In this document: positions 55,578 to 64,000 of the stretch, piece after piece | Numbering within the stretch: the stretch's first letter is position 1 | Layout: each line of letters begins with the position of its first letter | Origin: an uncultured Actinomycetes bacterium | GTDB lineage: Bacteria; Actinomycetota; Acidimicrobiia; Acidimicrobiales; RAAP-2 | Direction: 5' to 3' | Assembly: GCA_903871335.1 (NCBI GenBank) | Contig: CAIQGE010000030.1 | Coordinates: 1 to 64,000 of the forward strand | Length of the DNA stretch: 64,000 nucleotides | Translations under genes and position numbers: made by a program | Notes under the pieces: generated by a model | Told to the model about the DNA's origin: nothing | The model's input: only the letters and a program-made list of their open reading frames with translations | Database searches by the model: none

Positions 55578-56135
55578 CTACTGGACCTCCGTCTTGAACA
55601 GGTCACCCTCGCGCTGACGTTCGCGGTAGGCGCGAAGCGTGCCGGAGGGGATGACCTCGTCGAGCGACTTGCCGCGGACCGAGGCAATGTCCTCGGGGCG
55701 ACGAAGCTGCTTGAGACCTTCAATGGTGGCGTGCGCCACGTTGATGCCGTTGGAACTGCCGAGCGACTTCGCGAGGATGTCACGAATGCCGGCCATTTCC
55801 AAGATGGCGCGAGCGGCGCCACCGGCGATGACACCGGTACCCGGGGCGGCCGGCTTCAGCAGAACGCGACCCGCGCCCGCTTCACCGATCACCGGGTGCA
55901 CGATGGTCGTGCCCGCGAGGGGAACTTCGAAGAGGTTCTTGCGAGCTTCCTCGAGACCCTTCTGGACGGCGAGACCGGCTTCTTTGGCCTTGCCGTATCC
56001 GAGGCCCACCTTGCCGTTACCGTCACCGATCACCATGAGCGCGGTGAAGGAGAAGCGACGTCCACCCTTGACCACCTTGGCGACGCGGTTGACCTTGATG
56101 GTCCGCTCTTCGTACTGCTGCAATTCACTGCTCAT
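55578..56135 (-). CDS. rpsE: 30S ribosomal protein S5
   Basis: 185 aa with [36 protein letters not shown] and [19 protein letters not shown]. One-base overlap with rplR. Confidence 0.98.
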   Translation of the reverse strand: MSSELQQYEERTIKVNRVAKVVKGGRRFSFTALMVIGDGNGKVGLGYGKAKEAGLAVQKGLEEARKNLFEVPLAGTTIVHPVIGEAGAGRVLLKPAAPGTGVIAGGAARAILEMAGIRDILAKSLGSSNGINVAHATIEGLKQLRRPEDIASVRGKSLDEVIPSGTLRAYRERQREGDLFKTEVQ

Positions 56136-56491
56136 TAGAACTCCAGTCCTCCCGCGCGCAGCGCGTCGGCGAAGGCCGCGACGCGACCGTGGTAGGCGAA
56201 ACCGCCGCGGTCGTAGACGACCGACGTGATACCGGCTTCCTTGGCTCGCGTGACGAGCAAGTTGGCAACGGCCTTGGCGCCCTCGATGTTCCCACCGCTG
56301 GTGCCCTTGAGAACAGCCTCGACTGACGAGGCGGCCGCGAGAGTGCGACCGGCGACGTCGTCGATGATCTGTGCCGAGATGTGCTTGTTGGTGCGGCTCA
56401 CCGCAACGCGCGGACGCTCCGCGGTGCCCGAGAGCTTGCGGCGAACGCGCCGGTGGCGGCGAATCCGCAGTTCACGTGTCGAACGAGCCAT
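56135..56491 (-). CDS. rplR: 50S ribosomal protein L18
   Basis: 118 aa with [34 protein letters not shown] and the C-terminal [20 protein letters not shown]. 5S rRNA binder. One-base overlap with rplF. Confidence 0.97.
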   Translation of the reverse strand: MARSTRELRIRRHRRVRRKLSGTAERPRVAVSRTNKHISAQIIDDVAGRTLAAASSVEAVLKGTSGGNIEGAKAVANLLVTRAKEAGITSVVYDRGGFAYHGRVAAFADALRAGGLEF

Positions 56492-57030
56492 TACTTGGCC
56501 GCCTTTCCAGCCTTGCGCACGACCTTCTCGTCGGCGTAGCGAACACCCTTGCCCTTGTAGGGCTCGGGCTTGCGAATCTTGCGGATGGACGCGGCCACCT
56601 GGCCGACGACTTCCTTGTCCGCACCCTTGACGACAATCTTCGTCGGCGAGGGGACATCAAAGGAGATGCCCTCCGGCGCGTCAAAAATCACCGGGTGGGA
56701 GAATCCGAGTGCGAGTTCCAAGGAGTTCGGACCCTTGGCGGCGGCACGATATCCAACGCCAATGATGTCGAGTTCCTTGGTCCAACCCGTCGTCACACCG
56801 GTCACCATGTTGGAGATCAGTGTGCGCGTCAGACCGTGCAGGGCACGCTGATCACGCTCGTCGTTGGGGCGCTCGACGGTCAAGGTGTCACCTTCCTGGC
56901 TGACGGTGATACCGCCGGGCAGGGTGCGTGACATCTCGCCGTTCGGTCCCTTCACCGAGACCGTGTCGCCGCTGACGGCAACGGTCACCGTGGCTGGAAC
57001 CGTGATGGGGTTACGACCGATGCGTGACAT
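56491..57030 (-). CDS. rplF: 50S ribosomal protein L6
   Basis: 179 aa with [26 protein letters not shown] and the conserved [13 protein letters not shown] near the end. Confidence 0.98.
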   Translation of the reverse strand: MSRIGRNPITVPATVTVAVSGDTVSVKGPNGEMSRTLPGGITVSQEGDTLTVERPNDERDQRALHGLTRTLISNMVTGVTTGWTKELDIIGVGYRAAAKGPNSLELALGFSHPVIFDAPEGISFDVPSPTKIVVKGADKEVVGQVAASIRKIRKPEPYKGKGVRYADEKVVRKAGKAAK

Positions 57031-57060
57031 CAGTGGCTCTCCTTTACAACCATGCGCTCG

Positions 57061-57465
57061 TTACCAGACATAACAGAGCACCTCGCCGCCCAGCTTCGCC
57101 TTACGAGCTTCGCGGTCGGTCATGAGACCGCGGCTGGTCGACACGACCGCCACGCCCACGCCACCGAGAACCTTCGGCATCTGGTCGGACTTCTTATAGA
57201 TACGCAGTCCCGGCTTCGACACGCGCTTAATGCCCATGATGGTGCGCTTGCGGTCGAGCGAGTACTTCAACTTGATTTCGAGCGTGGTGCCGGGCTTACC
57301 GTCCACGGTCCGCACGTCGTAGCCCTCGATGAAACCCTCTCGTTCGAGGATCTTGGCGAGGTTCTCCTTCACCTTCGAGCCCGGCATGGAAACCGAGTCG
57401 AACATGGCGGAGTTGGCGTTGCGGATACGCGTCAGCATGTCGGCAATGGGGTCAGTCATCGTCAT
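57061..57465 (-). CDS. rpsH: 30S ribosomal protein S8
   Basis: 134 aa with [33 protein letters not shown], and the C-terminal [23 protein letters not shown] upstream of the ATG. S8 is the usual translational repressor of the spc genes. Confidence 0.97.
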   Translation of the reverse strand: MTMTDPIADMLTRIRNANSAMFDSVSMPGSKVKENLAKILEREGFIEGYDVRTVDGKPGTTLEIKLKYSLDRKRTIMGIKRVSKPGLRIYKKSDQMPKVLGGVGVAVVSTSRGLMTDREARKAKLGGEVLCYVW

Positions 57466-57480
57466 TTGCGGTGTCCTCCC

Positions 57481-57666
57481 TTACCAACTGGCCTTCGTGA
57501 CGCCCGGGATTTCCCCAGCGTGCACCATGACACGTAGACAGATACGGCACAGGCCGAACTTGCGGTAGACGGACTTCGGCCGTCCACAGCGCTCGCAGCG
57601 AGTGTAGGCACGCGTCTTGAACTTCGGCGTGGCCTGCTGCTTAATACGAAGAGCCTTCTTCGCCAT
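57481..57666 (-). CDS. rpsZ: 30S ribosomal protein S14, type Z
   Basis: 61 aa, short zinc-binding S14: [20 protein letters not shown], two CxxC pairs (RCERCG and LCRICL) and [11 protein letters not shown] at the end. One-base overlap with rplE. Confidence 0.97.
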   Translation of the reverse strand: MAKKALRIKQQATPKFKTRAYTRCERCGRPKSVYRKFGLCRICLRVMVHAGEIPGVTKASW

Positions 57667-58226
57667 TATCGATTCTCCTGTCGGAAGGGGAAGCCGTACG
57701 CCTTCAGGAAGGCACGGCCCTGTTCGTCGTTCGTCGCGGTCGTCACGATCGTGATGTCGAAACCGCGCGGTGCGTCGATCTTGTCGTAGTCGATCTCCGG
57801 GAAGATCAACTGGTCGTTAATACCGAACGTGTAGTTGCCGCGACCGTCAAAAGACTTCGGCGACAATCCACGGAAGTCGCGGATACGCGGGATGGCCAGG
57901 CTGATGAGGCGGTCAAAGAACTCCCAGGCGCGGTCGCCGCGCAAGGTCACCTTGACGCCGATCGGCACTTCTTCGCGGAGCTTGAAACTCGCGATGGACT
58001 TCTTGGCGCGCGTCACGATCGGCTTCTGGCCCGTGATGAGCTCGAGGTCGCGCTGGGCACCCTCGAGGAGCGAGGCCTGCTGCGTCGCCTTGCCCACACC
58101 GGAGTTGAGGACGATCTTGGTCAGACGCGGCACCTGCATGATGTTGCCGAGTCCGAGTTCTTCCTTCAGCTCCGCGCGAATCTGCTCGTCGTAGCGAACC
58201 TTCAAACGTGGCTTCGTCGTGGTCAC
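57666..58226 (-). CDS. rplE: 50S ribosomal protein L5
   Basis: 186 aa with [36 protein letters not shown], and [11 protein letters not shown]-type segment, ending in [12 protein letters not shown] at 58226 has GGGGAGG upstream and overlaps the rplX stop (GTGA); the frame continues to 58319 inside rplX. Confidence 0.97.
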   Translation of the reverse strand: MTTTKPRLKVRYDEQIRAELKEELGLGNIMQVPRLTKIVLNSGVGKATQQASLLEGAQRDLELITGQKPIVTRAKKSIASFKLREEVPIGVKVTLRGDRAWEFFDRLISLAIPRIRDFRGLSPKSFDGRGNYTFGINDQLIFPEIDYDKIDAPRGFDITIVTTATNDEQGRAFLKAYGFPFRQENR

Positions 58227-58531
58227 AGCGCCTCCCCACACTTCGAACAAACGCGATTCTTCACGTCGCCGTCGATCTGGTAGTTCACGCGCGCGGCACC
58301 CTTGTGCCCGTTGCACCACAGAGCCACGTTGGACGCGTCGAGCGGCATGAACTTGTCAATGATGCCGGCCTGCATGGTCTGATTGGTCTGACGCATGTGG
58401 CGCTTGGCGATGTTCAGCGAGTCGAGAATCACCTTGTTGGTGCTCGGAATCGCCTCTTCCACCTTCGCACGCTCGCCGCGGAACTTGCCGGCGATGACGA
58501 TGATGTCGTCACCCTTTTTGATTTTCATCAC
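58223..58531 (-). CDS. rplX: 50S ribosomal protein L24
   Basis: 102 aa with a KOW motif ([20 protein letters not shown]), [20 protein letters not shown] and C-terminal [12 protein letters not shown]. Overlaps rplN by four bases. Confidence 0.97.
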   Translation of the reverse strand: MMKIKKGDDIIVIAGKFRGERAKVEEAIPSTNKVILDSLNIAKRHMRQTNQTMQAGIIDKFMPLDASNVALWCNGHKGAARVNYQIDGDVKNRVCSKCGEAL

Positions 58532-58896
58532 AGCACCTCCGGTGCCAAGGAAATGATGCGCATGAACTTCTTGTCGCGCAGCTCACGACCCACGGGGCCG
58601 AAGATGCGCGTTCCACGCGGCTGGAGTTGGTCGTTGATCAACACCGCGGCGTTGTCATCGAATCGAATGTACGAACCGTCGGGACGACGCTTCTCTTTGG
58701 TCGTGCGAACAACGACGCAGCGAACCACGTCACCCTTCTTCACGGCCGCACCCGGAATGGCGTCCTTCACCGTCGCGATGAAGACGTCGCCGATCGAGGC
58801 GTAGCGACGGCGCGAACCACCGAGCACGCGGATACACAGAACTTCCTTGGCACCCGAGTTGTCGGCGACGCGTAGGCGGGACTCCTGCTGAATCAT
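58528..58896 (-). CDS. rplN: 50S ribosomal protein L14
   Basis: 122 aa, with [30 protein letters not shown] and [20 protein letters not shown], nearly canonical. Confidence 0.98.
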   Translation of the reverse strand: MIQQESRLRVADNSGAKEVLCIRVLGGSRRRYASIGDVFIATVKDAIPGAAVKKGDVVRCVVVRTTKEKRRPDGSYIRFDDNAAVLINDQLQPRGTRIFGPVGRELRDKKFMRIISLAPEVL

Positions 58897-59171
58897 CGCG
58901 CACGCTCCACAATCTCCGTCAGGCGCCAGCGCTTGAGCTTGGACAGGGGACGAGTCTCCTGCACGCGCACGCGGTCGCCGATCTTCGCTTCGTTCTTTTC
59001 GTCGTGGACGTACAGCTTCTTGGTGCGCTGCACGGTCTTTCCGTAACGAGGGTGACTCACACGCTCGTTGACGGCGACGACCAAGGTCGACTCCATCTTG
59101 TCGGAGACGACAATGCCCTCACGGACCTTGCGCGGGTTCTCGCGCGTCACGTCGTTCGTGGTCTCACTCAT
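58893..59171 (-). CDS. rpsQ: 30S ribosomal protein S17
   Basis: 92 aa with [38 protein letters not shown] and [17 protein letters not shown]. Four-base overlap with rplN, one-base with rpmC. Confidence 0.97.
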   Translation of the reverse strand: MSETTNDVTRENPRKVREGIVVSDKMESTLVVAVNERVSHPRYGKTVQRTKKLYVHDEKNEAKIGDRVRVQETRPLSKLKRWRLTEIVERAR

Positions 59172-59407
59172 TACTTGTCACCTTCTTCGGCGGCCTCAGC
59201 GGCCGCGATCTCCCGTTCGCGCAGGAACGTCGACAGTCGGGCGATGTCCTTGCGCACCTCACCGAGGCGGGCAGAGTTGTCCAACTGACCCGTGGCCAAC
59301 TGAAAGCGCAGGTTGAACTGCTCCTTCTTGGCCTCGGCCAGACGTTCGATCAGTTCCACGTCACCGAGGAGCTTGAGCTCCGCGACGCGTTCCTTGGTCT
59401 TCGCCAT
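59171..59407 (-). CDS. rpmC: 50S ribosomal protein L29
   Basis: 78 aa with [20 protein letters not shown] and [12 protein letters not shown], followed by an Ala/Glu tail. ATG at 59407 overlaps the rplP stop by one base; an in-frame start at 59461 lies inside rplP. Confidence 0.96.
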   Translation of the reverse strand: MAKTKERVAELKLLGDVELIERLAEAKKEQFNLRFQLATGQLDNSARLGEVRKDIARLSTFLREREIAAAEAAEEGDK

Positions 59408-59844
59408 TAGATCGTCACCTCCGGGGTGCCGTGAGTCCCGGGACGCACGACGAACTTGCACTTGATCGGCAGCTTCTGGATGGCGCGCTCCATGGCGGCA
59501 CGGGCCAGAGCCTCGTCCACACCACCGAGTTCGAACAGAACACGGCCCGGCTTCACAACGGCAACCCAGAACTCAGGGTTACCCTTACCCGAACCCATGC
59601 GCGTTTCGGCCGGCTTCTGGGTGACCGGCTTGTCCGGGAACACCCGAATCCACACCTTTCCACCACGCTTCACGTGACGGGTCATGGCGATACGAGCGGC
59701 CTCAATCTGACGAGCCGTGATCCAGCCACTGTCGAGGGCCTGGATACCGAAGTCGCCGAAGCTGATCTCGGTGCCACCCTTGGCCTTACCGGCCATACGA
59801 CCGCGGTGCTGCTTACGGTGCTTTACCTTGCGGGGCATCAACAT
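59407..59844 (-). CDS. rplP: 50S ribosomal protein L16
   Basis: 145 aa with [39 protein letters not shown] and [23 protein letters not shown] at 59844 overlaps the end of rpsC by two bases less than a codon shift allows, with GGAGG ten bases upstream. Confidence 0.97.
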   Translation of the reverse strand: MLMPRKVKHRKQHRGRMAGKAKGGTEISFGDFGIQALDSGWITARQIEAARIAMTRHVKRGGKVWIRVFPDKPVTQKPAETRMGSGKGNPEFWVAVVKPGRVLFELGGVDEALARAAMERAIQKLPIKCKFVVRPGTHGTPEVTI

Positions 59845-59846
59845 GA

Positions 59847-60776
59847 TCAATCAACCTCCTTGCGGAAGTGCGGCGCGTCGGAGTGCTCCTGGGCGGTGCG
59901 ACGCTCAATGTCCTCTTCCACGCTCAACTGCTTCTCGAGTTCCTCGGGCGCCACCAGCAAATCGGCGGGCTTCAAGTCAGCGTCAGCCGGCGCGTCTACG
60001 ACGGCGTCCGCCGCGTCCACACGACGACGTCCACCACCGGCACGAACAACACCCTTCGGCGGCGTCGGCGTGGAACCAACGGGCACTGCTTCGCCGGCGG
60101 CCATAGCGGCCTCACGGACGATCTTCTCGTCGTTGGTCAGACGGTACGGCAGGATGTCGCCCTTGTAGATCCACACCTTCACACCAATACGTCCGGTGTT
60201 CGTGCGGGCCTCACGGAAGCCGTAGTCAATGTCCGCGCGCAGCGTGTGCAGCGGCACGCGACCCTCGCGATAGGACTCCTTGCGGCTCATTTCGGCGCCG
60301 CCCAAACGTCCTGAGCACTGCACCTTCACGCCGAGCGCCCCGGCCTTCTGCACAGTCTGCATGGCGCGCTTCATCGCACGACGGAAGGCCACGCGGCGAA
60401 TCAACTGGTCGCAGATGCCCTGAGCGATCAGTGCCGCGTCGAGCTCCGGCTGCTTGATCTCTTGGATGTTCAGCGAGAACTTGTTCTTCTGACCCGTGAT
60501 CTTCTCCAGGTCCTTCTTCAAACGCTCGGCCTCAGCTCCGCGGCGACCAATGACGATGCCCGGACGCGCGGTGTGAATGTCCACGCGTATGCGGTCACCG
60601 TTGCGCTCGATCTCGATGCGGCTCACGGCCGCGGTCTCGAGCTGACGCGTCAGGTAGTCGCGAATCTTCCAGTCTTCGATGACGAGGTCCTTGTAGCCGC
60701 GCTCCTTAAACCAGCGCGACTTCCAGTCCGTCGTGATTCCAAGACGGAAACCGTAGGGATTTACCTTCTGGCCCAT
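59847..60776 (-). CDS. rpsC: 30S ribosomal protein S3 with long acidic tail
   Basis: 309 aa. The N-terminal KH domain has [19 protein letters not shown] and [19 protein letters not shown]. The C-terminal domain has [19 protein letters not shown] and [18 protein letters not shown]. After about residue 215 a further 90 residues rich in Asp, Glu, Ala and Pro follow, longer than the usual bacterial S3. One-base overlap with rplV. Confidence 0.96.
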   Translation of the reverse strand: MGQKVNPYGFRLGITTDWKSRWFKERGYKDLVIEDWKIRDYLTRQLETAAVSRIEIERNGDRIRVDIHTARPGIVIGRRGAEAERLKKDLEKITGQKNKFSLNIQEIKQPELDAALIAQGICDQLIRRVAFRRAMKRAMQTVQKAGALGVKVQCSGRLGGAEMSRKESYREGRVPLHTLRADIDYGFREARTNTGRIGVKVWIYKGDILPYRLTNDEKIVREAAMAAGEAVPVGSTPTPPKGVVRAGGGRRRVDAADAVVDAPADADLKPADLLVAPEELEKQLSVEEDIERRTAQEHSDAPHFRKEVD

Positions 60777-61462
60777 TACTTGTCCGTCTCCTCAGTGGCG
60801 TCCTCGGACACCGTCTCTTCTGCGGCCGCGGGGGCCTCGTCGACAACCTCGGTGGTCTCGACGTCAGCGGTTGCGACCGCCTCGGTCTCCACGACGTCCT
60901 CGTGTTCGTGATCGTGTTCGTGATCGTGTTCGTGCTGCAACGCCAACTCGGCCTCGGCCTCAGCGGCCGCGGCGGCCGTGGCCTCACGCTTGTTGACACT
61001 CGCCTGCTGGTCGGCTCGACGACGCGACGACGCGACACGGCGCGAACGCGACATCGACGCCTGGGCGCTGCGCGCGGCGCGCACAATCTCGAGACGATCG
61101 TCATCCATCTTGGCGACGATGACCGTGATGTGGCAGCTGCGCTTGCGGATACGACCGGCGCGTCCACGAGCACGAGGCGTGAAACGCTTCATGGTCGGGC
61201 CCTCGTCGGCGTACGCCGCGGCGACGTACAGGTCGTCGGCATTGAGACCGTCATTGTTCACGGCGTTCGCAATCGCGCTCGACATCAGCTTCAAGATGAC
61301 GTCGGCGGCCTCGCGGGTCGTGCCCGCCAAGATGTCGCGCGCCGTGTTGACGTCCTTGCCACGAATGTTGTCGAGCACCACGCGAGCCTTGGAGGCTGAC
61401 ATGTGGTAGTAGCGAAGGACCGCGCGGGTACCCTCACGCTCGTTGGTCTTGGGTCCCGGCAT
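60776..61462 (-). CDS. rplV: 50S ribosomal protein L22 with long His/Asp/Glu-rich tail
   Basis: 228 aa, about twice the usual length. Residues 1-122 are normal L22: [40 protein letters not shown] and [13 protein letters not shown]. Residues 123-228 form an added tail: a basic stretch, an Ala/Glu segment, [13 protein letters not shown] at 177-189, and an acidic end. The tail starts where normal L22 ends on the ribosome surface, so it should protrude into solvent. The His/Asp run could bind Zn or Ni. Confidence 0.95.
   Translation of the reverse strand: MPGPKTNEREGTRAVLRYYHMSASKARVVLDNIRGKDVNTARDILAGTTREAADVILKLMSSAIANAVNNDGLNADDLYVAAAYADEGPTMKRFTPRARGRAGRIRKRSCHITVIVAKMDDDRLEIVRAARSAQASMSRSRRVASSRRRADQQASVNKREATAAAAAEAEAELALQHEHDHEHDHEHEDVVETEAVATADVETTEVVDEAPAAAEETVSEDATEETDK
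60901..60934. repeat. 12-base tandem repeat within rplV
   Basis: CGTGTTCGTGAT occurs twice and a further ten bases once (60901-60912, 60913-60924, 60925-60934). It encodes the HEHD repeats of the L22 tail. Gain or loss of units would keep frame. Confidence 0.9.
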
Positions 61463-61740
61463 TAGCGCTTCCCCGACTTCTCTTGTCCCGCGTGGAACTT
61501 AAAGGTGCGCGTCGGCGCAAACTCACCGAGCTTGTGACCGACCATGGACTCCGACACGTACACCGGCACGTGACGACGACCATCGTGGACGGCCAGCGTG
61601 TGACCGACCATGTCCGGAATCACCGTGGAGCGGCGTGACCAGGTCTTGATGACCTTCTTCTCACCGGCCGCGTTCATGGCGTCCACCTTCTTGAGGAGGT
61701 GGGCATCGATGAACGGACCCTTCTTCAGACTTCGACTCAT
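61462..61740 (-). CDS. rpsS: 30S ribosomal protein S19
   Basis: 92 aa: [54 protein letters not shown]. One-base overlap with rplV. Confidence 0.98.
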   Translation of the reverse strand: MSRSLKKGPFIDAHLLKKVDAMNAAGEKKVIKTWSRRSTVIPDMVGHTLAVHDGRRHVPVYVSESMVGHKLGEFAPTRTFKFHAGQEKSGKR

Positions 61741-61748
61741 TGTTCTAC

Positions 61749-62582
61749 CTACCTCCGCGAGCCGCGACCACGGCGGCGACGAATAATCAAAGCGTCCGAC
61801 GCCTTCGGCGAACGCGTACGGCCTTCGGGCTTACCCCACGGCGAGACCGGGTGACGACCACCGGAGGTCTTACCTTCACCACCACCGAGCGGGTGGTCGA
61901 CCGGGTTCATGGCCACACCACGCGTCTGCGGGCGCTTGCCCTGCCAACGGCTGCGGCCGGCCTTACCGATCTTGATGAGTTCGTGCTCGGAGTTACCCAC
62001 CGTGCCGAGCGTGGCGCGGCAGTCGATCGGCACTCGGCGCATTTCGGTCGAGGGCAGACGCAGCGTGGCGAAGCCACCGTCCTTGGCGACCAGCTGGACA
62101 CTCATGCCCGCGCTGCGCGCCATCTTGCCGCCGCCACCGGGACGAAGCTCCACGTTGTGCACGGTCGAACCGGTCGGGATGAATCGCATCGGCAACGCGT
62201 TACCGGTCTTGATGTCCGCCTTCGGACCCGACTCGACGTAGTCGCCGACCTTCAGGCCATTCGGCGCAAGGATGTAGCGCTTCTCACCGTCGGCGTAGTG
62301 CAACAGCGCAATACGGCAGGTGCGGTTCGGGTCGTACTCAATGGCCGCGACCTTCGCCGGAATGGCGTCCTTCTGGCGCTTGAAGTCGATGATGCGGTAC
62401 TGCTGCTTGTGGCCACCGCCGCGGTGACGCGACGTCTTGCGACCATTGTTGTTGCGTCCACCCGTCTTGGGCTTCGGCGACAGCAGCGACTTCTCGGGCG
62501 TGGTCTTGGTGATCTCGGCAAAGTCCGAGACCGTCTGGAAACGACGACCGGGGCTGGTGGGTTTGCGGTGACGCAGTGCCAT
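61749..62582 (-). CDS. rplB: 50S ribosomal protein L2
   Basis: 277 aa with [35 protein letters not shown], and the peptidyl-transferase-near [20 protein letters not shown]. Eight bases after rplW. Confidence 0.98.
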   Translation of the reverse strand: MALRHRKPTSPGRRFQTVSDFAEITKTTPEKSLLSPKPKTGGRNNNGRKTSRHRGGGHKQQYRIIDFKRQKDAIPAKVAAIEYDPNRTCRIALLHYADGEKRYILAPNGLKVGDYVESGPKADIKTGNALPMRFIPTGSTVHNVELRPGGGGKMARSAGMSVQLVAKDGGFATLRLPSTEMRRVPIDCRATLGTVGNSEHELIKIGKAGRSRWQGKRPQTRGVAMNPVDHPLGGGEGKTSGGRHPVSPWGKPEGRTRSPKASDALIIRRRRGRGSRR

Positions 62583-62590
62583 ACCTGTCC

Positions 62591-62881
62591 TTAGTTCTCG
62601 AAGAGGTTGATCGAGTCACCCGACTTGAGGGTGACGATGGCGCGCTTGGTGTCGGGACGGGACCCGAGCTTGCCGGTGCGACGATTGCGCACCGACTTTC
62701 CCTTGCGGTTCAGAGTGTTGACCTTGGTAACGGTCACGTTGAAGGCCTGCTCGACGGCGTGTCGCACGTCGATCTTGGTGGCCTTGGGGTCCACGATAAA
62801 CACGTAGACGTTCTCGTCCATCAGCGCGTAGGTCTTCTCTGAGACCACCGGGCGGATGAGCACGTTCATCGCGTCACGCAT
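62591..62881 (-). CDS. rplW: 50S ribosomal protein L23
   Basis: 96 aa: [58 protein letters not shown]. Exit-tunnel protein that docks trigger factor and SRP. One-base overlap with rplD. Confidence 0.96.
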   Translation of the reverse strand: MRDAMNVLIRPVVSEKTYALMDENVYVFIVDPKATKIDVRHAVEQAFNVTVTKVNTLNRKGKSVRNRRTGKLGSRPDTKRAIVTLKSGDSINLFEN

Positions 62882-63555
62882 TACTTCGCCTCCTTGACGG
62901 GCAGGGTCTCGTCGGTGAACAACACCCAGTCGGCGTCGAGGACGTCGTAGGCGTTGAGCTCACCGGCGGGGATCGTCTTGACGAACGGCAAGTTGCGGAA
63001 CGATCGCGTCGCGATGTCGTCGTCGTGTGTCACGACGACGAGAACCTTGCCGGACAAACCGAGGGCCTCGAGCGCGCTGACGGCGTCCTTGGTCTTCGGG
63101 GCTTCCCACGTGAAGGCGTCGACGAGCGCCACGCGCTCGATCGCCGCGCGGTCCGACAACGCGGACAGCAGCGCCAGGCGAATCATTTTCTTCGGCGTCT
63201 TCTGGTCGTACTTGCGAGGCTTCGGCCCGAGGGCGATACCACCGCCCGGGTAGTGCGGCGCACGAATGGTTCCCTGACGGGCGCCACCGGTGCCCTTCTG
63301 GTTGAACGGCTTCTTGCCACCACCGCGAACTTCCGAACGGGTCTTGGTCGACTGCGTGCCGGCGCGACGTGCGGCCAGTTGAGCGGTGACGACCTGATGG
63401 AGAACGGCGACATTGGGCTCGATGCCGAAAATCGTCGGTTCGAGTTCGACCGTGCCGAGTTCGGCACCGGTCACCGAACGGCGCGCGACGGAACGCTTCG
63501 CCGGCTCGGGACGATCCTTCTTTACGGGACCGCGCAGAGTGAACACGTCGCTCAT
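62881..63555 (-). CDS. rplD: 50S ribosomal protein L4
   Basis: 224 aa with [36 protein letters not shown] and [16 protein letters not shown]4 is the usual autoregulator of S10 operons. ATGA overlap with rplC. Confidence 0.97.
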   Translation of the reverse strand: MSDVFTLRGPVKKDRPEPAKRSVARRSVTGAELGTVELEPTIFGIEPNVAVLHQVVTAQLAARRAGTQSTKTRSEVRGGGKKPFNQKGTGGARQGTIRAPHYPGGGIALGPKPRKYDQKTPKKMIRLALLSALSDRAAIERVALVDAFTWEAPKTKDAVSALEALGLSGKVLVVVTHDDDIATRSFRNLPFVKTIPAGELNAYDVLDADWVLFTDETLPVKEAK

Positions 63556-64000
63556 CGCTTACCTCCGGCCTTCATCGGGTTCTTCACCGACGTGCGCAGA
63601 ACAACAACGCCGCCCCGCGGTCCGGGCACGGCGCCCTTGACCAGGACGAGATTGCGCTCGACGTCCACGCCGATCACTTCGAGATTCGTGGTGGTCACCT
63701 GGCTGCCACCCATGCGTCCGGCCATCTTCGTGCCCTTGAAAACACGACCCGGGGTCGCACACGCGCCGATGGAACCCGGCGCGCGGTGGTGCTTGTGGTT
63801 ACCGTGAGCGGCGCCCTGGCCCTTGAAGTTGTGACGCTTCATACCACCGGCGAAGCCCTTCCCCTTCGAGACGGCGATCGCGTCGATCTTTTCGCCCTTT
63901 TCCAAGACGTCGGCGGCGATCTCCTGGCCCACGCTGTAGCCGGAGACGTCATCGAGGCGAAGCTCGACGAGCTTCTTTCCCGGCGTCACGCCCGCCTTGT
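63552..64000 (-). CDS. rplC: 50S ribosomal protein L3, C-terminal part (cut by window edge)
   Basis: The visible 148 codons run from [15 protein letters not shown] to [10 protein letters not shown] and include [39 protein letters not shown] and [12 protein letters not shown]. The gene continues beyond 64000; an in-frame GTG at 63989 is internal, not the start. rpsJ should precede it outside the window. Confidence 0.97.
   Translation of the reverse strand, partial: KAGVTPGKKLVELRLDDVSGYSVGQEIAADVLEKGEKIDAIAVSKGKGFAGGMKRHNFKGQGAAHGNHKHHRAPGSIGACATPGRVFKGTKMAGRMGGSQVTTTNLEVIGVDVERNLVLVKGAVPGPRGGVVVLRTSVKNPMKAGGKR

Overview
This is a chromosomal segment of a free-living Actinomycetota bacterium of moderately high G+C. 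The pointers are decaprenyl-phospho-arabinose genes (ubiA-dprE1-dprE2), an actinobacterial guaB3 beside guaA, a DevS/DevR(DosR)-like two-component pair, zinc-binding S14, S4 and L36, and abundant GTG/TTG starts. A lineage outside the mycolate-making families, perhaps Acidimicrobiia-like, is my guess; there is no rRNA gene here to settle it. I saw no tRNA, rRNA or CRISPR array.

Layout. 1-300: the end of an IS30-family element, whose transposase runs off the left edge. 289-5453: ubiA-dprE1-dprE2, a convergent NAGPA-type glycosidase and a lipoprotein. 5455-11290 (minus): nudix-guaB3-guaA-pcrA. 11390-24116: envelope and polysaccharide genes (FN3-OmpA-like protein, DUF4012 protein, three glycosyltransferases, a Wzz/BY-kinase, Wzy-like polymerase, Wzx-like flippase and a heparinase-type lyase). 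24196-26188 (minus): groES-groEL behind two tandem CIRCE operators. 26318-28947: an SDR, a sugar-nucleotide epimerase and an initiating sugar-phosphate transferase, probably the continuation of the polysaccharide locus.

28954-43727 (minus) is one nearly gapless run from infA through the alpha-operon ribosomal genes, truA, rplM-rpsI, glmM, glmS, acpS, nnrE/D, alr, a family 4 uracil-DNA glycosylase, tsaE-tsaB-rimI-tsaD and pdxH. From glmS onward almost every junction is a 4-base stop/start overlap. 52209-64000 (minus) is the S10-spc series from rplC (cut by the right edge) to secY-adk-map. Between map and infA, normally neighbours, lies a plus-strand block (44073-52280): a PNPOx-like flavin protein, a GAF histidine kinase, a DevR-like regulator and cydABDC for cytochrome bd oxidase.

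Most noteworthy. The regulator keeps the DosR DNA-contact residues at the same numbers, and DosR-like boxes sit before the PNPOx-like gene and before cydA, which suggests a self-contained low-oxygen module. Two CIRCE operators lie one base apart across the groES promoter. infA appears to use a CTG start. L22 carries a long acidic, His/Asp-rich tail. DprE1 has Ala where the benzothiazinone-reactive Cys lies in Mycobacterium tuberculosis. Family and motif assignments are from reading the sequence; no database search was run.
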